A DNA stretch of 64,000 bases from Naasia aerilata (lineage in GTDB: Bacteria > Actinomycetota > Actinomycetes > Actinomycetales > Microbacteriaceae), in assembly GCF_030296595.1 (NCBI RefSeq), contig NZ_AP027731.1, forward strand, positions 2,666,001 to 2,730,000, written 5' to 3'. Position numbers and translations under genes: made by a program. Under the pieces are notes generated by a model. The model worked only from the letters and a program-made list of their open reading frames with translations, was not told the DNA's origin and did no database searches. This document shows positions 13,995-22,119 of the stretch, piece by piece; positions within the stretch are counted from its first letter, which is position 1; every line of letters begins with the position of its first letter.

Positions 13995-14049
13995 GACTTG
14001 CCAAAAAGTCCCGCTATTCGACCGGTTTAGCGAGACTTTTCGGCAAGTC
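13995..14049 (+). repeat. GACTTGCC palindrome, copy 1 (left of nuclease-like gene)
   Basis: Imperfect palindrome with 22-nt arms (20 of 22 paired), starting GACTTGCCAAAAAGTCCCG and closing with GGCAAGTC. Each arm also contains a GACTT/AAGTC inner repeat. It begins 21 nt after the pdtaR stop and ends one base before the stop codon of the minus-strand gene at 14051. There is no T-tract. Confidence 0.85.
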
Positions 14050-14050
14050 G

Positions 14051-14977
14051 CTATCGTGGCGCAGGCGGTCCGGACGCGAGACGGCTGGCGATGCGCGAAA
14101 CCGTTTCGGCGGGGCGTTGAGCCAGGTCGTCGGCCGTCACACGCACCGTCGTCCATGCCTCATCCTCGAGCCGCTCGCGCCTGACGATGTCGTTGCGGAA
14201 CGTTCGGACATCGGTCCGGTGGTAGTCGCCCTCGTACTCGATGACCAGGCGGGCTCGCCGGTAGACGAGATCGCACTCCGCGACGAAGGCGCCGTTCCTG
14301 TCATAGATGCGTTCGTTCAGGGACGGCTCGGGAAGGCCTGCTCGGACGAGGAGGAGGCGCAGCCGGGTCTCGCCCGGCGACCGCACGCCAGGACGCACCT
14401 CCGCCCACGAATCCCGGAGGCGTCCGATGCATGGGCGGTCGTCCAGCTGCACTGCAGCCGACATCGCCGCGGCAGCCTCGTCCCGTCGCGCGGTGCCTTT
14501 GCTGAGCAGCGCGTCTCCCACCTCAATGAGCTCGTCGACCGTCAGCATCGTTGCCAGTTGGCACCACGTCTCCACGGGGCTGGCCACGGGCATCCCGTCG
14601 AGGAGCCGGATCAGTCCCGCGCGAGGGATCAACTGATGCCCCTTGGCTCCCGCGACGCGAACGGCTCGACCCGGAGCGAGCACCGACACATGGACCGTCG
14701 GATCCTCCCCGAGACGCTGCGGTAGCGGCAGGCCGTGCAGTGCGGCGCTCGTCGTGTGGCTGAAGAACTGCCCGCTTCGGAGCCGCGGCAGGTAGGCGTC
14801 ACATCGAGCGCGCACATCGTGCTGCGACTCGCTGATGGCTCGAACTCCGTGGAACGGCCGGGCGAGGTCGGACCGGTAGAGGCGGCCACGGCGCACCCCT
14901 GCTCGGCGCGCCTCCGCGACGCTGAAGGGGCCGAGATCCAAGGGCTGAGGAAGTGCTTCCGGTTCGCGCATCGGCAT
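14051..14977 (-). CDS. DUF559/Vsr-like endonuclease-fold protein with AbiEi-like N-terminal region
   Basis: 308 residues. The last 110 form a PD-(D/E)XK-type domain of the DUF559/Vsr-like group: GETRLRLLLVRAGLPEPS, Asp236 in AECDLVY, the acidic pair in RLVIEYEGDYHR (Glu247, Glu249, His253) and NDIVRRERLEDEAW. The N-terminal 200 residues resemble the AbiEi/HTH-containing proteins common in actinobacteria (SHTTSAALHGLPLP). No partner toxin or antitoxin is adjacent. ATG 14977 is chosen because the upstream frame extension would run into the palindrome. The gene is solitary and bracketed on both sides by near-identical GACTTGCC palindromes, between genes normally close together. Function unknown; a DNA nuclease is inferred. 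Confidence 0.75.
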   Translation of the reverse strand: MPMREPEALPQPLDLGPFSVAEARRAGVRRGRLYRSDLARPFHGVRAISESQHDVRARCDAYLPRLRSGQFFSHTTSAALHGLPLPQRLGEDPTVHVSVLAPGRAVRVAGAKGHQLIPRAGLIRLLDGMPVASPVETWCQLATMLTVDELIEVGDALLSKGTARRDEAAAAMSAAVQLDDRPCIGRLRDSWAEVRPGVRSPGETRLRLLLVRAGLPEPSLNERIYDRNGAFVAECDLVYRRARLVIEYEGDYHRTDVRTFRNDIVRRERLEDEAWTTVRVTADDLAQRPAETVSRIASRLASGPPAPR

Positions 14978-15028
14978 ACCGTGCCGACTCACTGACCGTT
15001 CCGCTTCCGTTGTCCACACCGCGGGAAC

Positions 15029-15082
15029 GACTTGCCGAAAAGTCCCGCTAAGAAGCGCGTTTAGCGGGACTTTTGGCAAGTC
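15029..15082 (+). repeat. GACTTGCC palindrome, copy 2 (right of nuclease-like gene)
   Basis: The left arm begins GACTTGCCGAAAAGTCCCG and the right arm ends TTTTGGCAAGTC; the arms pair over 21-22 nt with a single bulge. It is almost the same sequence as the copy at 13995, on the other side of the nuclease-like gene and about 50 nt upstream of its start codon. It ends 35 nt from the stop of the thioesterase gene. Confidence 0.85.
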
Positions 15083-15117
15083 GACCAACCCGGCCCGCCG
15101 TCCGCGCGACCCGGGCG

Positions 15118-15543
15118 CTACTCGTCGCGGAGCATGTTGGTCATCCGGATCGTCGAGAGCCGGCGGCCCTGATCATCCCGGACCACCGTCTGGTGCGTCG
15201 TGAGGGTGCGGCCGAGGACCAGCGCCTCGCACGTCGCCGTGACCCAGCCTTCGGTCACCGAGCGGGAGTGGGTGGCGTTGATCTCGATGCCCACGGCATA
15301 CCTGCCCCGGCCCGCATGGATGGCCGACGAGATCGAGCCGAGCGCCTCGCCCAGGACCACGTGGGCCCCGCCGTGCAGCAGCCCGACGACCTGGCGATTG
15401 CCCTCCACGGGCATGCGCGCGACGGAATGCGACGCGGACAGCTCGACGAACTCGACGCCCATCTTCCGCGTCAGCTCGCCGCCTCCTGAGGTCACCAGGC
15501 GCTCGACGAGCTCGGGATCCATGTCCTCAGGGAAGGTCGTCAT
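15118..15543 (-). CDS. PaaI-type hotdog-fold thioesterase
   Basis: 141 residues, single hotdog domain. The active-site segment LLHGGAHVVLGEALGS carries the HGG motif and following acidic residue typical of PaaI/4HBT acyl-CoA thioesterases; the beta strand VGIEINATHSRSVTEG is also characteristic. The natural substrate is not predictable. It is divergent from polA, 54 nt apart. A thioesterase gene near pdtaR and polA is common in Micrococcales. Confidence 0.82.
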   Translation of the reverse strand: MTTFPEDMDPELVERLVTSGGGELTRKMGVEFVELSASHSVARMPVEGNRQVVGLLHGGAHVVLGEALGSISSAIHAGRGRYAVGIEINATHSRSVTEGWVTATCEALVLGRTLTTHQTVVRDDQGRRLSTIRMTNMLRDE

Positions 15544-15585
15544 CGGGGTCCTTCCGGCCGCTCCGGCCGTGTCGTCGGCCGCGGC

Positions 15586-15591
15586 TAGGCT
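15586..15591 (+). promoter_or_regulatory. -10 box TAGGCT, leaderless start of polA
   Basis: TAGGCT is 6 nt before the GTG at 15598 and there is no ribosome-binding site. Upstream TGTCGTCGG only weakly resembles the motif shared by uvrA and uvrB. Confidence 0.45.
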
Positions 15592-15597
15592 GGCACC

Positions 15598-18281
15598 GTG
15601 TCAGAGAGCGATCAGCCTACCCTCCTGTTGATCGACGGTCATTCCCTCGCTTTCCGGGCCTTCTACGCGCTCCCGGTCGACAGCTTCCAGGCCTCGAACG
15701 GGCAGCACACGAACGCGATCCACGGCTTCCTGTCGATGCTCATCGTGCTGCTGCAGAAGGAGAAGCCGACCCATCTGGGTGTCGCGTTCGACATCTCGCG
15801 CGCCTCGTTCCGCACGCGGGACTACCCGGAGTACAAGGGCACCCGCAGCGAGACGCCGTCCGAGTTCGTGGGCCAGGTGCCGCTGCTGCAGGATGCGCTC
15901 AAGGCCATGAACGTCCCCACGATGACGAAGGAGGACTTCGAGGCCGACGACATCCTCGCGACCCTCGCGAAGCGGGGCCGGGAGGAGGGCTTCAAGGTCC
16001 TCGTGGTCTCCGGCGACCGGGACACCATCCAGCTCGTGAACGAGGACGTCACGCTCCTCTACCCCTCCCGGCAGGGCGTCACCGACCTCACTCGATACGA
16101 CACCGAGAAGGTGCACGCCCGCTACGGCATCGAGCCCTGGCAGTACCCCGACATCGCTGCCCTCGTCGGCGAGACGAGCGACAACCTGCCCGGCATCGAC
16201 AAGGTCGGCGAGAAGACGGCCCTGAAGTGGCTGACCCAGTACGGCAGCCTCGACGAGATCCTCGCCCACGCCGACGAGATCAAGGGCGTCGTCGGCAACA
16301 ACCTCCGCGAGCAGCGGGACCGCGCCGAGCGGAACCGGCGCCTCAACCGGCTGATCGACGACCTCGAGCTGGAGACCGGGCCGCACGACCTGGAGCGCAA
16401 GCCCTTCGACATCAAAGCCCTCCGCGACCTGCTCGGCGGCCTGCAGATGCGCAACATCCTCGACCGCCTGCTGAAGCTGGAGGGGAGACGCAGTCGGCGT
16501 CCTCCGCCTCGACCCCCGAGGCGCTCATCAAGGAGGAGCCCAGCACCGCACCTCCGGCCCCGACCCCGCAGGTGCACCGCGGCGACCGGCTCGCCGCCTG
16601 GCTGCGCCGCCAGACCGAGCAGCACCCGGGCGGGCTGGCCCTGACCCTCGAGCTCTCCGGCGACCGGGTCATCGGCGCGGGCATCGCTGGAGAGACGGAA
16701 TCGGCCATCGTGCCGTGGGAGCCGGGCAGCGCCGACTGGGTTCCGTTCGAGGAGTGGCTCGCGAGCCCCGAGCGCAAGCTGATGCACGACGCGAAGCCCC
16801 AGCTGAAGGCGCTGACCTCCGCGGGACTCGCGCTGGGCGGACTCGCCTTCGACAGCCTCATCGCGGGCTGGCTGCTCCGGCCGAGCGGCATCGACAAGAC
16901 CCTCGCCGACCTGGTCCGGCGCTACCTCGCCGAGGAGCTGCCGGTCTCGGACCCCAACCAGCTGGTTCCCGCGGACGACGGAGCGGGCGTCGCCACCGAG
17001 GCGTGGTTCACCTTCCGGGTCGTCGACTCGCTGCGGGGTGTGCTCGACGAGCGGGACACGCGGGTCCTCAGCGAGATCGAGCTGCCGACCCTCCGGGTGC
17101 TCGCGCGCATGGAGACCAACGGCGTCGCGATCGACGCGCCGCTGCTCGGATCCCTCTCCGCGGAGCTGGGCCAGCGGATCGACGGGCTCGCCGCCGAGGC
17201 GTTCCAGGTGCTCGGTCACGAGCTCAACCTGGGCTCGCCCAAGCAGCTCCAGCAGGTGCTGTTCGAGGAGCTCGGGATGCCGAAGACCCGGTCGACCAAG
17301 ACCGGCTACTCGACCGACGCGGACTCCCTCGCCGACCTCATGGAGTCGAACCCGCACCCCTTCGTCGACCTGCTCCTGCAGCACCGCGACGCGAGCAAGC
17401 TGCGGCAGATCATCGACACCCTCGAGCGCGGCATCGGCCCGGACGGCCGCATCCACACCACGTACGCCCAGACGGGCACGACCACCGGGCGGATCTCCTC
17501 CAACGATCCCAACCTGCAGAACATCCCCATCCGGGCCGACGAGGGCCGCCGGATGCGCGCCGCGTTCATGCGCGGCGACGGCTACGAGACCCTCCTCACC
17601 GCCGACTACTCGCAGATCGAGATGCGGATCATGGCGCACCTGTCGCAGGACGAGGGGCTCATCGAGGCCTTCAACAGCGGCGAGGACCTGCACCGCTTCG
17701 TCGGCTCGCGCGTGTTCGGCGTCGAACCGCCCGAGGTGTCGCCGGCCATGCGCACCAAGGTGAAGGCGATGTCGTACGGTCTGGCCTACGGGCTCTCCGC
17801 CTTCGGCCTCTCGAAGCAGCTGCGCATCGACACGAGCGAGGCGCGGCAGCTCATGACCGACTACTTCGCCCGCTTCGGGGCCGTGCGCGACTACCTCCGG
17901 AACGTGGTCGAGCAGGCGCGCGCGGACGGCTACACCGAGACGATCTTCGGACGGCGCCGCCCGTTCCCGGATCTCAACAGCCCCAACCGCGTGCTGCGGG
18001 ACAACGCGGAGCGCCAGGCGCTCAACGCACCGATCCAGGGCTCGGCGGCCGACATCATGAAGATCGCCATGATCGAGATCGCTGCGGACATGCGGCAGCA
18101 AGAGCTCGAATCGCGCATGCTGCTCCAGGTGCACGACGAGCTCGTGTTCGAGGTCGCGGCGGGGGAGTGGGATGCCCTCGCCGGCATTGTCACCACCCGC
18201 ATGGGCTCCGCCGCCCAGCTGCGCGTCCCGCTCGACGTGCAGCTCGGACGCGGCGACAACTGGGACGAAGCGGCCCACTGA
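15598..18281 (+). CDS. polA: DNA polymerase I (apparent frameshift at 16482-16485)
   Basis: Fills gaps in repair and removes RNA primers. Corrected length is 894 residues. The 5' nuclease domain (1-290) has LLIDGHSLAFRAFYALP, FEADDILATL and ETSDNLPGIDKVGEKTA. A degenerate 3'-5' exonuclease-like domain follows. The polymerase domain has motif A DYSQIEMRIMAHLS, O-helix KVKAMSYGLAYGLS and motif C LQVHDELVFEV. The frame breaks between the nuclease and middle domains at GAGGGGAGACG; a fifth G in 16482-16485 gives KLEGETQSASSASTPEA. As printed, translation would stop some 50 residues later and leave only the 5' nuclease. Confidence 0.93.
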
Positions 18282-18331
18282 TCCGCTCGGCGGACAATGG
18301 ACGCAGGACCGACGAGCGCGAGGAGGACCGG

Positions 18332-18796
18332 ATGGCCGGCGCAGCGCGAGGACCGCTGACCGAGCTCTTGGGGGAGTCGTCGATCCGGCTCGGCCTCACC
18401 GCCGACGACCGCTTCGACGCCGTGCGCCAGTGCGGCGAGGCGCTCGTCGCGTCCGGGGCGGTCACCGAGACCTACGTCGAGGCGATGCTCGAGCGGGAGC
18501 ACTCCGTGTCCACCTACATCGGCGAGGGCGTCGCCATCCCGCACGGGACGCTGGCCGGCAAGGACTCCGTCTCCCGCAGCGCCATGGTGGTGCTCGGCTT
18601 CCCGGACGGCGTGGACTGGGCGGGACAGCGCGCTCAGGTCTGCATCGGCATCGCCGCCCCGGCAGGCGGCCACGTGGCGCTGGTCGCCCGACTCGCCGAG
18701 ATCCTGCTCGACCCGGACCTCGCGGCCCGCCTACGGGCGGCGCGGCGGCCGGAGGAGATCACCAAGCTGTTCAGCGCGGACTCAGGCGGACGCTAG
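18332..18796 (+). CDS. PTS EIIA-type protein (mannitol/fructose family)
   Basis: 154 residues. The phosphoryl-accepting His lies in GEGVAIPHGTLAGKD, with the family context LEREHSVSTYIGEG before it and APAGGHVALVARLAEIL after. EIIA passes phosphate from HPr to a sugar-specific EIIB. No EIIB, EIIC or sugar dehydrogenase gene is nearby, so it serves a transporter elsewhere or has a regulatory role. AGGAGG at 18321 sets the ATG at 18332. It lies 50 nt after polA. Confidence 0.85.
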   Translation: MAGAARGPLTELLGESSIRLGLTADDRFDAVRQCGEALVASGAVTETYVEAMLEREHSVSTYIGEGVAIPHGTLAGKDSVSRSAMVVLGFPDGVDWAGQRAQVCIGIAAPAGGHVALVARLAEILLDPDLAARLRAARRPEEITKLFSADSGGR

Positions 18797-18809
18797 CTAG
18801 AGTCGACCC

Positions 18810-19511
18810 ATGCATGCCCGCGGCAGGCCCCGTCGGGCAGCGATGATCGCCGCCGTGGCATGCGTCGCCGTGCTGACCCTCTCGGCGTGCGCGGCCGACG
18901 GCTCGCCCGCGTCGTTCCCGGCGCCCGGCATGTCGACGCCGTCCCCGGCGCCCGCCCCGATCCCGATCGGCGTGGTGGGGGACTCGCTCTCCTCGGGAGG
19001 GCCATGGGATGCCGTCGCCGTGGACCCCGGGTCCTGGACCTACTACCTCGACTCCCGCTACGAGGTCACCGGAGGGTGGCGGCGTGACGGCGCGACCAGC
19101 ACGCTCATGGCGGCCAACCTGCAGCCTTTCGCCGCCGACGCGCTCGTCGTCCTGGCCGGCACGAACGACGTCGCCACCGGCATCGAGCCAGAGCTGACCC
19201 TCGAGAACGTGACCCGGATCGCCGACTCGGCCGACGTGCGGGCGGTCGTGCTGTGTGCGATCCCGCCGTACTCCGCGGCTCCCGACCGCGCGGCGGCGCT
19301 CAACACCGCTCTCGTGGGACTGGCCCGCCGGGAGGGGTGGACCTGGGTGGACCCGTGGGTGGAGGCCCGCGACGGCACCGCCTGGCGGGAGGGCGCCACC
19401 CCGGACGGCATCCACGGCAGCCTCGCCTCCTACGCGCAGGCGGCGGAGCGCATCGACGACGCAGTGGGGCGGGCACTCGAGGCGAGCCCCGAGGCCGACT
19501 CCGCGGAATAG
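18810..19511 (+). CDS. SGNH/GDSL hydrolase lipoprotein
   Basis: 233 residues. A signal peptide ends in the lipobox LSAC (Cys27), so the mature protein is a membrane-anchored lipoprotein on the cell surface. A Pro/Ala-rich linker precedes the SGNH catalytic domain: block I GVVGDSLSSG, block III AGTNDVATG and block V DGIHGS with the catalytic Asp/His. It is likely an esterase or acyl-hydrolase acting on cell-surface or external substrates; the substrate is unknown. TAGAGT sits 6 nt before the ATG, giving a leaderless start. Confidence 0.85.
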   Translation: MHARGRPRRAAMIAAVACVAVLTLSACAADGSPASFPAPGMSTPSPAPAPIPIGVVGDSLSSGGPWDAVAVDPGSWTYYLDSRYEVTGGWRRDGATSTLMAANLQPFAADALVVLAGTNDVATGIEPELTLENVTRIADSADVRAVVLCAIPPYSAAPDRAAALNTALVGLARREGWTWVDPWVEARDGTAWREGATPDGIHGSLASYAQAAERIDDAVGRALEASPEADSAE

Positions 19512-19538
19512 GCCGACGCCGCGGCATAGGCTCGGAGG

Positions 19539-21212
19539 ATGACCGAGGAGCGAGTTCCCACCGAGATCGACCGGATCGCCGACGGCTGGGTGGACACCCT
19601 CGTCGAGCTGTCCCCGGAGATGGGGATCTGGCTCGGCCGTCCCGGCAACGAGGGCGCCTACAGCGACTACTCGCCGGAGGGGCGCGAGCGGATCATCGAC
19701 ACCGGCCGGAAGGTGGCGTCCCGTCTTCGGGAGACCTCCCCGGCGGATCCGGTGGACGAGGTTACGCGGACGGATCTGCTCCGCGAGCTGGATCTCGCGA
19801 GCGAGAAGCACGAGGCCGGCTTCGCCTTCCGCGACCTCAACGTGATCGCCTCGCCCGCCCAGGACATCCGCGAGGTCTTCGACCTCATGCCCACCGGCAC
19901 CGAGACGGCCTGGGAGCACGTCGCCCAGCGGCTCGGGAACCTGCCAGCCGCGCTGGCCGGCTACACCGAGACCCTGCGTCGCGGCGTCGAGCTCGGCACG
20001 GTGCCCGCCATCCGCCAGGTGCGGGAGGTCGCGCTGCAGGCGAAGGGTCACGCGGCGGCCGACGGCTTCTTCTTCACGCTCGTCGGCGGAGCCGCGGTGG
20101 ACGGGGTGCCCGTCACGGACACGCTCCGGCGCGACCTGGAGGCGGGAGCCACCGCGGCGGCCGTCGCCTACGGCGAGTTCGCCGACTTCCTCGAGCGCGA
20201 GCTGGCGCCCCGCGCGCCCGAGCAGGACGCGGTCGGGCGCGAGATCTACGCGCTCGCCTCCCGGGACTTCCTGGGCGCCACGATCGACCTCGACGAGACC
20301 TACGAGTGGGGTCAGGACGAGCTGCGGCGCATGGTCGAGGAGCAGGAGGCCATCGCCCGCGACATCCTGCCCGGCGCCACGATCCCGGAGGTCATCGCCC
20401 ACCTCGAGCAGGACCCCAGCCGGAAGCTGCACGGCACCGACGCGCTGCAGCGCTGGATGCAGGACCTCAGCGATCGGGCGATCGAGGCGCTCGGCCGCAC
20501 CCACTTCGACATCCCCGCCGAGGTGCGCACCCTCGAGTGCCGCATCGCCCCCACGCAGACCGGCGGGGTCTACTACACGGGTCCCTCCGACGACTTCGCG
20601 CGCCCGGGCCGGATGTGGTGGTCGGTGCCTGCCGGGGTGACCGAGTTCGACACGTGGCACGAGACCACGACGGTGTACCACGAGGGCGTCCCCGGGCATC
20701 ACCTGCAGATCGGCATCGCGACGTACAACAAGGCGCAGCTGAACTCGTGGCGCCGCATCGCGGGCACCTCGGGTCATGCGGAGGGCTGGGCGCTCTACGC
20801 GGAGCGGCTCATGGACTCGCTCGGGTACCTGGACGAGCCGGCCGACCGCTTCGGCATGCTGGACGGGCAGCGCCTCCGGGCCGCGCGCGTCGTCGTGGAC
20901 ATCGGCGTGCACCTCGGCAAGAAGCACCCGGACGGCGGCACGTGGACCGGGGATCAGGTCTTCCCGTTCCTCCGCGCCAACTCCACGTGGGACGATGCAT
21001 CGCTCCGGTTCGAGGGGAACCGCTACCTCGGCTGGCCCGGTCAGGCGCCGGCCTACAAGGTCGGGCAGCGGATCTGGGAGCAGCTCCGGGACGAGGTGCA
21101 GCGCCGGGAGGGCGCGGACTTCTCCATCAAGCGGTTCCACCGCCGGGCGCTCGACGTCGGAGGCGTCGGCCTCGACACGCTGCGCGCGGCCATCCTCGGA
21201 GCCGGCCAGTGA
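19539..21212 (+). CDS. DUF885 family protein (putative metal-dependent carboxypeptidase)
   Basis: 557 residues, full length for DUF885. The HE-x3-GHH zinc-type motif appears in TVYHEGVPGHHLQIG, with a downstream conserved GHAEGWALYAERLMDSLGY region carrying the third ligand. The family resembles M32 carboxypeptidases; activity has been shown for few members. No signal peptide, so cytoplasmic. TAGGCT lies 6 nt before the ATG. Its stop overlaps the next gene (GTGA). Confidence 0.85.
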   Translation: MTEERVPTEIDRIADGWVDTLVELSPEMGIWLGRPGNEGAYSDYSPEGRERIIDTGRKVASRLRETSPADPVDEVTRTDLLRELDLASEKHEAGFAFRDLNVIASPAQDIREVFDLMPTGTETAWEHVAQRLGNLPAALAGYTETLRRGVELGTVPAIRQVREVALQAKGHAAADGFFFTLVGGAAVDGVPVTDTLRRDLEAGATAAAVAYGEFADFLERELAPRAPEQDAVGREIYALASRDFLGATIDLDETYEWGQDELRRMVEEQEAIARDILPGATIPEVIAHLEQDPSRKLHGTDALQRWMQDLSDRAIEALGRTHFDIPAEVRTLECRIAPTQTGGVYYTGPSDDFARPGRMWWSVPAGVTEFDTWHETTTVYHEGVPGHHLQIGIATYNKAQLNSWRRIAGTSGHAEGWALYAERLMDSLGYLDEPADRFGMLDGQRLRAARVVVDIGVHLGKKHPDGGTWTGDQVFPFLRANSTWDDASLRFEGNRYLGWPGQAPAYKVGQRIWEQLRDEVQRREGADFSIKRFHRRALDVGGVGLDTLRAAILGAGQ

Positions 21213-22090
21213 CCGCGGACGGCGGCACGATCGACGCCGAAAGCATCGGGGCGGCCTGGCTCGACGTCGCCGCGCGCATCGTGGCCGACGGTGAGCCCGG
21301 CACCTGGGAGGGCCTCCCGCTGCGCCAGCTGCGCCGGGTCACGCTCGAGGTGGAGCGCGCAGACCCCGACGACGCGATCATCGCGCGCCTGGCCGACCCC
21401 GAGCGGCTCGAGTGGATGCACGCCAACTTCACCGACTACTCCGAGGTCGAGGCTCTCGGGGGCGCGGCCAGCTACGCCAGCCGTCTCTTCGACTACGGCC
21501 GCACCGGCCTCGACCAGCTCAACTGGGTCGTCCGCCGCCTGAGCGCCGACCCGGCGGCGAAGGACGCTGCGATCACCACGTTCGAGCCGCTCACCGACAG
21601 CACCTACATCCCGTGCGTGAGCCTGCTCGACTTCTGGATCCCGGACGAGGCGGTCGAGCTCGTCGTCTACTGCCACGGCATCGACTTCGGCGCCAAGGGA
21701 TACGGCAACCTCGTCGAGCTCGCCCATCTGCAGACGCGCGTGGCCGAGGCGCTCGGGCTCCCGGCCGGGCGCCTCACCATGGTCGTGAAGTCGGCCCACA
21801 TCTACGACAGCGAGCTCGGCTACATGCGGGGCGTGCTCGCGACCGCAGGCGACCCGGAGGCGCCGGTGTTCGAGGCGCCGGTCGACGAGGATCCCGAGGG
21901 GCGCGGGAACAGCCCGCACTCCTCGCGCGTGATGTCGATGAGCGGCGCGTTCAGGCCCATCGGCGGTGGAGACGCTGTCCCCATCCGGGTTAGACTGCCC
22001 TGTTGTCTTCGTGGCTTCGTGCCGTCTCGACACCATCCCATCCGCTCGCCGAGAGCGAAGAGATCCCAACCTCCTTCGTTGTCGGCCTGA
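21209..22090 (+). CDS. Thymidylate synthase-like protein
   Basis: 293 residues as printed. The central part carries thymidylate-synthase family features: a likely catalytic Cys136 in YIPCVSLLDFW, the nucleotide-binding YCHGIDFGAKGYGNLVELA and KSAHIYDSELGYM. It is not canonical ThyA; the N-terminal half is diverged, so dUMP methylation cannot be assumed. A related pyrimidine hydroxymethylase role is possible. The last 40 codons lose GC3 bias and run through the rpsA -10 box into its leader, so the true 3' end may be earlier (a further missed base would do this). It is coupled to the DUF885 gene by a GTGA overlap. Confidence 0.6.
   Translation: MTADGGTIDAESIGAAWLDVAARIVADGEPGTWEGLPLRQLRRVTLEVERADPDDAIIARLADPERLEWMHANFTDYSEVEALGGAASYASRLFDYGRTGLDQLNWVVRRLSADPAAKDAAITTFEPLTDSTYIPCVSLLDFWIPDEAVELVVYCHGIDFGAKGYGNLVELAHLQTRVAEALGLPAGRLTMVVKSAHIYDSELGYMRGVLATAGDPEAPVFEAPVDEDPEGRGNSPHSSRVMSMSGAFRPIGGGDAVPIRVRLPCCLRGFVPSRHHPIRSPRAKRSQPPSLSA
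21991..21996 (+). promoter_or_regulatory. -10 box TAGACT, rpsA promoter
   Basis: TAGACT lies about 120 nt upstream of the rpsA ATG, inside the 3' end of the preceding frame. It gives rpsA a leader of roughly 115 nt, which may allow the autogenous control known for S1 mRNA. Confidence 0.45.
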
Positions 22091-22119
22091 ATTCTGTCCA
22101 CTTCTGGAGCTACTACTAC

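Noticed and set aside
14051..14977. AbiE-type toxin-antitoxin pair
   Set aside because: The N-terminal region is AbiEi-like, but there is no AbiEii nucleotidyltransferase gene next to it; the C-terminal domain is a nuclease fold.
15571..15591. DNA-damage promoter before polA (TGTCGTCGG-N7-TAGGCT)
   Set aside because: Two mismatches fall in the core 9-mer shared by the uvrA, uvrB and drrA-like sites, so it is not distinguishable from chance.
18332..18796. A PTS sugar operon
   Set aside because: Only a stand-alone EIIA-type gene is present; no EIIB, EIIC, HPr or sugar enzyme lies nearby.
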